From Lactarius indigo (lineage: Eukaryota; Basidiomycota; Agaricomycetes; Russulales; Russulaceae), in assembly GCA_025766275.1 (NCBI GenBank), contig JAFKAC010000010.1:1550001-1614000 (forward strand): a stretch of 64,000 nucleotides of DNA, given 5' to 3'. This document shows, piece after piece, positions 1 through 11,960 of this stretch (its first letter is position 1; every line of letters begins with the position of its first letter). The position numbers and the translations under genes are program-made. A model generated the notes under the pieces. The model searched no databases. It was not told the origin of the DNA and saw nothing but the letters and a program-made list of their open reading frames with translations.

Positions 1-830
1 GTCTCAACTAGCGAGCTTGCATGGGGAAGACCAGTACGGTGGCAACATATGCATAATATCATGGACAAGGCAGAGGTACACAACCTCTGCACATACTTCA
101 AGAGTCCAGGGGCATGGGGGGAATCCCTTTGTTTGCGACCGTCTTGGGGATTAGACAAGGTTGGTACCTTGATGTAGAGTCCACCTAGGCCAGATTACCT
201 CCCTGACATCCGACCTTGGCTACATTGCAATCACGTGGTAGTGCTGTTAGGTGGCATAGGAGGACACGTTCCACATGGGGTAGGCATGGGATCGATTGGG
301 TTGTTCGGAAGATCCATAGGTTTAAACAAGATGCGAGCGCACATCTAGGCCCTTCGGATAATTTTTCTGATGAGATTTTATCTTGGATACGGAAGGTGCG
401 GGGCAGTTCTGATTCCGTTCAAAGGTCCGTGCAGAAACCATAAAACTCCCAAATAACGCACGTTTGTGACTTCATACTTCGCAGCCGTCCAGTTCTTCGC
501 CTGTCCCGTCGCATCCCGAGTTAAGTTACACGAGAGTACAACCGCCTATCCCCACAAGGGTAGCACGTTGTTCCACATACCTCGTCAATGAGCCAAGTCA
601 AAACGGGTGCATCACCTAACTATTTGAAAAGAGGCGCATCTGGGCCTCGACGAAGGCGAGTCTCGAATTATACGTGTAAAGGCTACATAACGGAGTACGA
701 CCTGGAGGTCAGATGAGGACTAGAGAGTTCAAACGTGCGCGAAGAGTCAGAGTGACGGCCTCGATCCCCTGAGTTCGGAGTCTGTTGCTGACGTTGCATC
801 CCTTTGGGGGCAAGGAGAAGAACAGTTGTA
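1..830. other. No supported gene (left edge to CFIm25 stop)
   Basis: Only short open frames without recognisable domains or consistent splice sites are present. The right part probably contains the 3' UTR of the minus-strand CFIm25 gene. I see no tRNA, repeat or transposon signature here. Confidence 0.5.
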
Positions 831-1877
<1,047 letters not shown>

Positions 1878-2474
1878 TGGTTATCGTGACGATGGTGAGC
1901 TGGCGAGGGTTGAACCTGAGAGAGACGGATTGACCGGCAAACCCCGTGTTACCGAGAAGACGAATTGAACGAATTCGGATCCGGTGTTGATAAGTTTGCT
2001 CCTGCCAATGTCCAATACAACTCTCTTGGTAATTACCTTCTCTCAACGGCGACTTCCAAGCGCGCTCTTCTTTTCATCTGTCAGATGCCGCCATCCATTG
2101 CAAGCGAGGCATCGTCTGATGGTCACACGTTTGTCCCGTTAAATGAGGACGCAAACACAGTCGGAGTAGCACGCAACCATGACGTCTCTCCTCGCGATCC
2201 TCAACGTCTTGTTGTGCCAGTTTTTCTCCATTACTCTGGCTCACCCCTGTCCCGGGCTGGGTGCGTTCGTTTTGACTTCTTATTATCTCTTCTTAAATCC
2301 CCTTCGTCTCATCTCTACCCCCTCCTTCCCCCTAATCTCCTATACACCGTATCTTTCATCTTCTGACTGTATTCTTTCAACATTAGCCTCCTCACCCCCC
2401 ACGCAAATTCCGCGAGCGTGGCCTCCGGGAGCTTCCCTGTTCGTCACTCCAAGAATGACATTCGCACCCATACC

Positions 2475-5400
2475 ATGCAGTTGTCGGGTGTTCCTCTTTC
2501 TTTATCGCGACCCTCTTTGTTAGGCAGCGTGCGCTCTCGACCTTCCACACCCCTCGTGCCCGACTCTGAGGTCCTTATGACGCCCCATGCGGAGACCAGC
2601 ACACCCGCGTTCATCTTCCCACCACCATCAGAGTCCGTACGCTCCCTCCCACTGGAGCAACCTCGCGAGCGCACTGGGACCCCATCCTCGTCTTCGCTTT
2701 ATCTGGCGGAGTCTACATCGACCCTTGACGCCCGGACGTCTCACCCACCTCCACAGTCGAACCTAAGCATTCTCATGGCCCAACACGGCAGCCGCAGTCC
2801 ATCACGGGAACGTGCCGACGAGGAAGAGGACGACACTCATACACCAGTTGTGTCACAGCCCACTCCCCCCTTTCACCAGCTACAGAGGGAGCAACAACAA
2901 CAACAAGAGCGTCAACAGTATACGCCGCCGCTGCGTTCCATGACTCCACTTCTTCGATCCCTCACGGAACGGACCCCGCTCCTCCCATCATCTTTTCATA
3001 CCACGCACTACAGCCCATACAAGTGGGTTTCCCGTGCGAAATCAACCGCTGCACAGGTTGCGCGCTCTGTTCCCGCTGTCGTCCTTGGACTGCTACTCAA
3101 CGTACTCGACGGGATATCATGTGCGCTTGTGTTTCGCTAGTTACTGTTGGCCCGTCATTAGCGCTCTGCTGATCAGTATCACGTGATATACAGATGGTAT
3201 GATCATCTTCCCTGCCGCTGGCGTGTTTATGGATCTTGGTGCAATGGGCGTGTCCATGTTCTTTATTTCGTACGTCACGCTATCTACCTTTCGTCCATTC
3301 GCTCACTACGTCCTTTAGTACCATCGTCTCTCAAGTCGTCTATTCGGCAGGCGCATCTGGTTTCGCAGGCGCAAATGGCAGCATGATGATCGAGGTGGTG
3401 GTACGTCATATTCACCTATACATCAGTAACAAAGCGCACACATACCACCCAAATAGCCTTTCTTTCATATCATGGCTACTCGCATCGCCCAGGATTTAGG
3501 AGATAACAAGAAGGACGAGATCGTAGCTACCACACTAGTGGCGTTTGCATTTTCAAGTATCCTCACAGGTGTGGCATATCGGTGCAGATATCGATGGATC
3601 TGTGTTCACCGGGCTTTCTAGGTTTTACGTTCTTCCTTCTCGGCTTTTTCCGACTGGGCTCTCTCATCGGCTTCTTCCCTCGGCACATCCTCGTTGGTTG
3701 TATTGGCGGGGTCGGCGTGTTTCTCATTATAACCGGCCTCAATGTCGCGACACGTTTGCAGGATGATGAGTTCTCCCTCTCGCTGGACATACTTTTTTTC
3801 TTTTTGCGCGGATCAAATTTCGCTCTCTGGGCTCCCGCCTTTGTTCTCGCGGCACTTCTGAGGGTAATCACATCACGGTGGCACCATCAACTCATACTTC
3901 CGACTTGTACGCTTTTATTTCTCTCTACAGGTCGAGTGAGAATGTTCACTGGTTTCTTTCGACTGACAGATTTTTTGATCATACCGGCTGTATTTTACAT
4001 CGTCATTCTGAGCGCAGGACTTGACCTAGATCTCCTCAGGAGAGAGAGGTGGCTATTCCAGGTTGCGAGGAGCGAAGAAAAGTGGTACCAATTTTATACC
4101 TACTTTGGTAGGTTCTCTGTTACTCCATGACGATCGCTTTACCTGATAGCGGCTAGATCTCACAAAGACAAGATGGGGCCCATTATGGGCTACGCTGCCC
4201 ACGCAGTTTGCCTTGTTATTTTTCAATGTCTTGCACCCCCCTTTGAATGTCCCGGCGCTTGGTGTGTGTTTTATGCGTGCTACGCAGACGTGCGCGCCTG
4301 TTGGCGGTTGGGCTGATGACGACCTTGCAGCCGTATCTCTTGATTCTGATGTCGACACAAACAAAGAACTCATCGCGCACGGCTACTCGAACTTTCTGGC
4401 CGGCATAGTTGGTACAGTGCCTAATTATCTCGTTTACGTCAATACGTTGCTGTACGTGGATGTCCACTTGTTTGTACAATTTACTAATGAAACCCACTCA
4501 GATTCTATCGCGTGGGGGGTACCACGCGACTATCTGGCCTAATGCTAGCTGGGGCAACTATCGCGGTATTACTCGCTGGCACAGGTCCGATCGCATATAT
4601 CCGTGAGTTCAATGACATCGAATAGCCGAAGGGTAGCTTACAAGAATGCGGGCTACAGCGGTCATGGTTGTCAGTGCGCTCATCTTCGTGCTGGGGATCG
4701 ATCTTGTCAAGGAAGCACTTTGGGACACGCGCCACCGTGTGAGCAAATCAGAATACATCACCATTGTGAGCATCATGGTCGCGATGACTGCCTGGGATTT
4801 CGTCATCGGTGTACTATTTGGGATCATCGTTAGCTGTGAGCTCGTCAACCGTTCTGTATATGTGCTCGACGTTGACATTTGATATGCTGCAGGCCTTTTC
4901 TTCGTCGTGCAAAATTCCCAGCGCCGCAGCATCCGTGTCATGCACACAGGCGAAGCGGCGCTCTCAACAGTGCGCCGGCCAAATGCGCACCGCGCATACC
5001 TTCGCGAAGTTTCGGGACAGACGACTGTTCTGCACCTCCAGGGCTTTCTCTTCTTTGGCACCATCACGCATGTCGAGGAGACGATTCGCACGCTGGTTGC
5101 GGAGCCCGCATGGGTACATACTCCAGTTCGTTTCCTTGTGCTGGACTTTGCGCTTGTCCTTGGCGTCGACCTCTCTGCGGCCGAGGCCTTTGTTCGCGTG
5201 CAGCGCCTTCTCTCAGGGCGCAAGGTCGTGCTCGTTATCTGTGGCGCCGATGACGGAAAGGTTCTAAGCGCATTGGACAGCGTAGGTCTGTTTGAGCTGC
5301 CGGATGTGGAGCTATTCACGACTTTTAATGACGCGATGGAATGTAAGTTTGCCTGTTACCGGCGCCAGTAACACCGCTAACCTTGAAACAGGGACCGAGA

Positions 5401-6228
5401 ACGTGTATTTACGCGCTTGGTTTGACGCCAATGGTGCGGAGACGAAACCGATCTGTGAGAGTTTCTCTCAAGTGATCCCCATGTGCGTATTAGCTGACGA
5501 TGACTGAGCAGCGCTTCCTGGCCGCCAGGACGGTGTCTGTATGGACTTACAACAATCTCTGCCGCATTCGCCCCGGCGTGCGCAGCTACGTGATGCGGGA
5601 TGGCGCACCATGGCGAAACGTACGTCTATTTCGTCACCATAATGCCCAGTCACTAACATGGACTCACCGTGCGTCTTCCACAGACGATAACAAACGCAAT
5701 ACCGGGCCACCAGCTGCACCAAAAGAGCCTCTCAACACGCTCGAGCAAGCTTTCTTACCGTACACCACGGACCGCACGATGCTCGAGCAACTTGCTTCCT
5801 ACTTTGTGCCCATCACTGTGCCTGAAGGCCACGTGCTCTGGAAGCAGGGTGAGCCAGCCGACGGGTTGTATGTAGTTGGAGCGGGCGTGCTGCGCGCGAC
5901 GTACCGCTTCGCGGCGCATACCCCTGCGATCGAAGAGTCCATGGTCCCAGGCACGCTCGCAGGTGAACTGTCTGGCCTTGCGGGGCTGCCTCGTAACGCA
6001 ACGGTCGTCGCGGAGCGACCCGCGGTTGTTTGGCGCTTAAGCGCGGACGCGTTGCGCCGGCTCGAAGCGGGGCACCCTGACCTTGCACGGGCATTCACGG
6101 CTCTCGTTTTGAAAGGTGCAGTGTTTTTTTACGTCCACGTAGCTGAACATAAGCTGACGGTTTCGCGTTTCGCAGCCGCAAAACTGGATTTTGATATCTT
6201 ACTCTCTGCTATAGCGACAAGGCCATGA
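2475..6228 (+). CDS. SulP/SLC26 family transporter with STAS and cyclic-nucleotide-binding-like domains
   Basis: This is a large membrane transporter gene of about 15 exons. The start ATG at 2475 begins a long Ser/Pro-rich cytoplasmic N-tail with a QQQQQ run and an ERTPLL motif. The SulP membrane domain follows: VPAVVLGLLLNVLDGISYGM, FPAAGVFMDLGAMGVSMFF, SGFAGANGSMMIEVVPFFHI, FFRLGSLIGFFPRHILVGC, a DYLIIPA-like segment and ALIFVLGIDLVKEALWD. The STAS domain is at about 4907-5345 (LHLQGFLFFGTITHVEETIR, FLVLDFALVLGVDLSAAEAF). A cNMP-binding-like domain is at about 5755-6115 (VLWKQGEPADGLYVVGAGVL, GELSGLAGLPRNATVVAERP). This three-part order matches the fungal group containing yeast YGR125W/Vsb1, a vacuolar membrane protein linked to basic amino acid storage. 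Sulfate is therefore not the obvious substrate. All frames join through plausible introns, so the gene looks intact. The substrate assignment is inference. Confidence 0.88.
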
Positions 6229-7602
6229 ACGAATATGAGAAAACGAACGACATGTGTGGGAAGACCGAAAAACGAAACGAATTTTGATTAGATCATCCGG
6301 GGCTGCTATCATATTCTTCTCATCTCCACTTGGTTTGAATCATCTATCTTTATAGACTAGTCATTACTGTTGTTGTGCCGCCGAAGTTTGTACTTGTGTC
6401 GTCCTCAACATGATGTTCCATTATGTCCATATTGTTTGAAAAAGCACCCTGAAGCCTGACTTCCGAACCCAAACCAAGTGACCACTCTTGTTCTGCCTAA
6501 TGCCTAAGGCGTACAATTTTGAGTCGTCATCAATGCGCTTCCCTCGTGACGTGACTCGCGACTTCCATAAGCACTGACACATATGCATTTAGGAATATCC
6601 GGGGGAGCGCGAAGAGCGGGTGCGCTTGCGCAGCGAGGACTGTCAAGCTTGAAGAGCGGGTCAAAGTCGTGGAAGGTCAGCTGGATAGGGCCATGGGTAT
6701 CAAATCGAAGATGGCTGGATATGTCGCCTGCAATGGGGGCCTAGCGAGCTGACGTACATGGGCTTGTAGTGGTAAGTTGTGTCTCTGCACTTGGTGCGAG
6801 GGGTGCTAGGTGCTAGCAGGTGAAGAAGATAACGAGGCAAAGGACGGCTACCCCGTTCTGGAAGAGTTGCCCCAAGAAAGCGCTCGTGTGATCGTTTTTT
6901 TTTTTGGGTCCGTTTATATCCCGGCTGATAGGCCGTAGGCCCAGACCGGGCGCAGCGTGAACAAGCTACACCAAGGGGGGATTAGAACGCGAAGGTGCTC
7001 CCCGGCAGGTTACAAAACTACTAGGGATGATGGGTGCATAGACCATTTCGGAGCCTGTCATTGCAGGCGCACTATAGTATTAGGTGTTGAGTACGAGTCG
7101 CAAAAATCGTTGACCATGGCGTCAGATGTCGAGAGCTTCTTTTTCCACTCCCGCCCCTTCTCCCGAAACAATCGGAAGCCCCGTGATCTCCTTTATATGG
7201 CAACTTCTCGGCATTGGCGCGGGAGACCTGCAGCACGTACATTACCCCACGCATTGACGTCCAAGTATGACAGAGAAATACGACAAAGACGACCCCTCTT
7301 CGCCTCGTGACATAAAGTACACGCTCAGGTTCTGGTCTGTGCCTAACGAGGTGTGCTTTGCGAGCTCGGCGATCTGTGCTTCTCCCTGAGTTAGATGATG
7401 AGAACACACACCTGGTCTCTCGAAAGTACCATCTACGAATATCGAGACAGCGCCTGTTTTACCATTTCTTATCGCTGTTACAGGTGTGCAGACTGTGCTG
7501 TATCGACTGCTAACGGACACAACAGGGCCAAACAATATCGCCTGGCCAGGGCAGTGGCAATTCCCATTGTACTCTCACAATCGACTCATCCTACGATCCT
7601 CA
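6229..7602. other. Intergenic, with a degenerate repeat at about 6590-6890
   Basis: This contains the 3' flank of the transporter and the 5' flank of the DUF6535 gene. No gene is supported. The part at about 6590-6890 resembles, with gaps, the sequence at about 10680-10890 (shared blocks around GAGCGNGTCAANGTC, a CTACCCCG-TTGGAA block and an AAAGCGC block). A T-run followed by TTTATATCCCGG lies at about 6895-6925, and a similar string recurs at about 30903-30925. Confidence 0.4.
6590..6890. repeat. Degenerate repeat, copy 1 (downstream of the SulP gene)
   Basis: This is a patchy match to about 10680-10890: GGAGCGCGAAGAGCG versus GGAGCGCAAAGAGCG, then GAGCGGGTCAAAGTC versus GAGCGAGTCAATGTC, and GGCTACCCCGTTCTGGAA versus AGCTACCCCGCTTTGGAA. 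The order of blocks is the same in both copies. Nature unknown; it may be an old gene fragment or a decayed transposon. Confidence 0.4.
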
Positions 7603-10405
7603 ATGTCCAAAGCTCCTCACGAGGCTACCAGCGTACTCGACGCAGGATTTGGTACGGTACCTTGTTTCTGCATGATTTTGTCCTTACCTTTCTCACTTTG
7701 CCGCCACCCCCATAGGTGACCGCCAGTACCCACCCCAGTCTGCTCCGAATCAGGCATCACAAGGAATGTCAGACTTTGTCGATGGCTCCGGGCTCATTTT
7801 CTCCATGTACCTGAAAATGGCGGAGGAAGAAGACAAGAAGATGGCCGAAAACTGGAAGGCAGACGCTGATGGGATCCTCGTCTTTGTAAGTCTCTATTTT
7901 CTAATCCCGTGCTCCACACCAATTCATCGGTCATAGACTGGTCTATTCTCTGCTGCCGTCGCGTCGTTAATCTCAGTGTCGATTCAAGACATTCGACCAA
8001 ACCCACAGGACATCTCTAACTTTTACCTCGCAAACATCTATCAGACTGTCGCCGACCCAAGTCGACCCAACATTTCAAGTTCCCTCCCTTCTTCCCCACC
8101 CCCATTTTCTCCACCAAACTATGCCATTTGGGTGAATGCACTTTGGTTCATGAGCTTGGTGATAAGTATTTCCTGTGCTCTACTGGCAACGTTGTTACAG
8201 CAATGGGCACGAAGGTACCTCAGGGTCACGCAGCCACGTTACGGTCTACACAAGCGAGCACGAATTCGTACGTTCTTCTTCGAGGGCGTCCCCATCTCGG
8301 AGGGCCTTCCGTTTGAAGTTGGAAGATTGCCCACGCTACTACTGCATGTTTCCCTGTTCCTGTTCTTTGCCGGCCTGGTTGTGTTCCTATGGAATGTCTA
8401 TCTCACGATTTTCACGTCGGTACTGTCATGGGTCAGCATTTGCATGGTTCTGTACGGATGCGTCACGTTCATGCCGGCCATTCGTCCTAACAGCCCATTC
8501 CACACCCCACTCTCACCACTCGCACCCCCCACACGGGCAATGCTACATTTCCTTTTTCGGTTTCTCTCGTTTCCTTTCTGCGAAGGTGGCCATTCCTCGT
8601 TCAGATACATTCGCAAAATGCTCTCTCAGGGCATACAGAAGATAGCCGAAGAAACTGCTCTGAACTCACCGGAGATCGACGTTCGTGCCTTTATGCGGAC
8701 GTTCGATTCTTTGGACGAAGATCACGAACTGGAGCACTTCTTTTTTGGTTTGCCTGGCTTCCGCAGCTCGAAAGTGGTCGACGATCCTCTGCCCGGTCTC
8801 TATTCGTCGCACAAGGAGAGGCTTTCGACTGCAATAATGGGGTTGTTTGACCGCACTTTCTCATCCGATTCGCTTCCCGACCCTTTCAAAAATCGCCGAG
8901 CCATCATCTGCGCGAAAGCCCTTGACCCGGAGCAATTCCCTCATACATATTGGGATATCCTTCGTAGAGTCACGTCTGCTGAGGATCAACATAGGGGACT
9001 GCAAACGGCCGAATTTCTCCGCGTCATGAGAAGTTGGGGCAATGGTGGAAAACGAGAGACTGATTTGCTTGTACAAGCCATATTCACCAGTCTTGATGCA
9101 AGAGCACGACGGCACGACGACTCTTGGCTTATTTCCGCTGCCAAAGAACTGGGCATCCCAGAATCTGACCTTCGAGATTACGCCGCACATGGGGACAGCT
9201 TGTCACTTGCTATCTTGATTCACCTCACCCGCCAGCAGTTTAGCCTTTTCGAGAACCCATCTTGGCCGGCGTATATGTTCTCACGCGTTCTACAAGCAGC
9301 CTCCGCATTCGATGTGCAAGATACGTCACCCGATCTGCAGCACGAGTTCTGTGCTCTCTGGAATCAAATTGTTTTCAAAGCGCAGAATGACGACGATCGG
9401 TGGATGGCAATCTATATTTTGGGGCCAATCCGCAACGTATACGTCGCTCTGCATCGAAATACCGATTCTTCCCCAACACGATTCTCTGCCTTCACCAGTG
9501 ATGACGACGACATTCTGAACGAGCTGTCCTCATATCCAGTGTGCAATGTTGCTGGCCATATTCACGATGACGATGCCATAACCTCTGTCCGCACTGTCCT
9601 GTATGACCATGCTGTGCTGACCCCAGCTTCCCTTGCTAGTCCCGACGCGCCTTCCTTGCCTGGACCTGCTCCACTTCATGTCGACGAAAATCTCACGACC
9701 ATGCCGTCGCTCGACGATGATATATATGTTTCAGAGTCATCCCACCCCGCTCATCAGACAACTACCGAAAGTCTCCGCATTTTTGTTACCTCACCAGATC
9801 CAGCCACCACTGGTGCGATACCGGCCATTATCACCTCGGGTATAACAACCCACCACTCCACTCCCGAAACCTCTACATCCGCCCCTTCTCTTTCCTCTAC
9901 CCCCCCGCCCTCCGTCGTTGCCCTCCGACACAGCGCAGACCTCCTGGCGCCTTCTGATTCACCAAACCATTCTTCTTCAGCTTCTCATCCATTTCTCGAC
10001 AATACACCCCCTACAGGTTTTCTCCTGTCTTCATGCTCGCCCATGACTCGATCCGACCCCTCGCCGTCTTTTACAGGATGTCATCTCTCGGCAATAACTG
10101 CTACTGCCCCTAGCGCTTCAACAGGGCCGGTATTTGCGCCTGGCCTGCGTACTGCTGTCAAGGATGATGGTAACCCGAAGCCTGGTCCATGCAAGGAAAA
10201 GGACCCTCTTGACCCCCCCTCGGCGATTCACGCAATCCACGCAAATACCATGGTCACCCTAGATCCTCCACCGCCATCCTCGTCACTAGCATCGATCACT
10301 GACGTGGACCCAGCCATCGTGGGCCCTTCACTCCGTGAAACAAATGCTAAGTGTACAGGAGATCTTCCACCACATCCTTTGCATTGCCCATATGATATCG
10401 TTTAA
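7603..10405 (+). CDS. DUF6535-family membrane protein
   Basis: This is a multi-exon gene (introns 7652-7715 and 7886-7936) for a large protein of the basidiomycete DUF6535 family, whose function is unknown. The start at 7603 opens a short N-terminal exon. The second exon gives a soluble stretch ending in WKADADGILVF, which joins in frame to TGLFSAAVASLISVSIQDIR, the family hallmark. Then come FYLANIYQ, SSPPPFSPPNYAIWVNALWF, SLVISISCALLATLLQQWAR and two further membrane segments (VSLFLFFAGLVVFLWNVYL and VLSWVSICMVLYGCV). After the membrane part there is a soluble helical region and then a low-complexity Ser/Pro/Thr-rich tail (about residues 600-870). The usual EKLHLPW..EALPTLLH stretch is replaced by a divergent sequence reading through in frame near 8283-8345. 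Such genes are typically amplified in Agaricomycetes; this window has one. Confidence 0.85.
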
Positions 10406-11038
10406 TGTCTCCCCAGTCTCTCAGATGTGCATGTGCGACATATTCGTGTTGGGTTCGATATCAGCATTACCGAAACTATTCGATACCTTTTCTCATCCTG
10501 TGTATGTACTGTCCTATTACGTGGTACAAATATCGCAAAATGTGAAAATTTGAGAAGAGAGCTGTGAGAAGGAGTCTCGGACCGCATGCTGCCGGGACCA
10601 GCGCCCGACTTAGGTCGCGGTCCTTGCGGACTATATTCCGCGGTGGTGTCTGCGCGCGTTGCTAGGCATGCAACCCTCCCATCCCAACACTTAGGCATAT
10701 CTAAAGGAGCGCAAAGAGCGAGTCAATGTCAAAAGGTGGCTGGGTCGCATAGGGTCGTCACGGTGGCGATCGCATCGAACATGGGCGCCAGTGTCGCCTC
10801 TGACCCAGATGCGGTCTAACTGGTGAAAGTCATAGCTACCCCGCTTTGGAAAGGAGACGCTTCAAAAAAGCGCATCTCTGCTACTTGCCGCGGTGGCCCC
10901 CTCGCAGAGCGAACTCGAATAGACCCTAATCCCAGAACGTCGACCTCCCGAATTCAGCACAGACGCTCGCTGGGAAGCACGTCCACCCCCTCCGCCCCCG
11001 AAGGATCTGCCAACATTCGGATGGCTATTTAGCGCCCC
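10406..11038. other. Intergenic, with degenerate repeat copy 2 at about 10680-10890
   Basis: This holds the 3' flank of the DUF6535 gene. The only structure seen is the patchy similarity to about 6590-6890 described at that entry. Its few short open frames have no recognisable content. Confidence 0.35.
10680..10890. repeat. Degenerate repeat, copy 2 (downstream of the DUF6535 gene)
   Basis: This is the second member of the pair described at 6590-6890, in the same orientation. Both copies lie a few hundred bases after a stop codon and together they bracket the DUF6535 gene. Confidence 0.4.
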
Positions 11039-11960
11039 TTGTGCCTGGAGCGACCAAGACATCATCTAAGATGGACACGGGGTACGACACCAAGCGGATC
11101 TCAGGCACTTCGTGAAAGACCCCTTCCCGAAGCACCAGTTTTTCCTAATGAAGGCCGAGAAACCGTGCCCCCCCCCCCCCCCCCCCCCGATGGAAGTCAT
11201 GACCCTTTGAACAGGCGGACAGCGCCAAATGGTATCCTCCCTTCTGGTACGTCATTCCATTGCAATAGAACCTCCTTCCCGAATCCCGATGCCAGTTATC
11301 ACCATAAACACCCACGACCAGTTGCGCTTACTATACCCCACAGGCTGCAGATCACTCGGTAGCACCTTCCTTTCTTATCGCCGAACACCGCCCCCGAACA
11401 CCTCCGAAGGCTGTTGCCACACGACTGAATTCACCCAGCCTCCCCCGAGAAGACTGGTCCAGTTCAGAGAATAGCCATGGCACCAGCAAATCTCTCGATA
11501 TATCTGAATCTCCAGTTTCTGGAGTAGCCATCTACAGAACGACAGTCACCGAAACCTTGCTCACTCCGCCTCTTCTCGCACACTTGCGTCCCACCAACAA
11601 TATTGTGAAAGGGAAATCCTCGAATAGTAGTCTGGTAGCACCTGGTGTGGATGAAGGAAATCGTCACACTCACAGATCAGCTAGGATGGGGACGAAAGAC
11701 GCATAGCAGACGAACCGGAAGTGCATCCAGCAGTACCAGTAGGAAACCACGAGTGGAAGGTACGCCTACCCAACGATTTGTCGCACCGCTGTCTCACTGA
11801 TCCCCTCGCGAGGCTCCCGGAGTGCTTGTACGTCAACCAAGGTTTGGACCCCACTTTGTCTTTACACAGGTAGAGTGCAGTGGCAGTATGAACGATGTGC
11901 CGCCACCGGCCTATGAATTCGCAGTGACGCAACCAACCTAGTAACGCACCCGTCCAAACC
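11039..11960 (+). pseudogene. Decayed proline-rich gene with a VPPPAYEF motif
   Basis: Coding-like stretches occur in different frames. One is at about 11090-11240 (proline-rich, RERPLPEAP, then a homopolymer-coded proline run). The next follows an acceptor at 11343 and runs to about 11675 (RPRTPPKAVATRLNSPSLPR and on through TETLLTPPLLAHLRPTNN). A third at about 11690-11870 includes VGNHEWKVRLPNDLS and LPECLYVNQGLDPTL. The last, at about 11890-11930, reads NDVPPPAYEFAVTQP. VPPPAYEF followed by a Q-rich piece is seen in large proline-rich Agaricomycete proteins of unknown function. I could not join the pieces into one open frame: stops or frame changes interrupt them. I therefore call it a probable pseudogene; a gene with several small introns is the alternative. 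Confidence 0.38.
11168..11188. repeat. Poly(C) run of 21
   Basis: There are 21 consecutive C at 11168-11188. It would encode prolines if the surrounding frame is real, and it is a likely site of length polymorphism or sequencing error. Confidence 0.9.

Noticed and set aside
1..680. Possible 5S rRNA or tRNA in the left edge
   Set aside because: No 5S internal control region or tRNA A/B box combination could be found by eye.
6895..7050. Possible tRNA-derived SINE on the minus strand (a GTTCTAATCCC string and an A-run at the end)
   Set aside because: No convincing A box or cloverleaf, and only a short similar string near 30.9 kb. A copy-number search would be needed.
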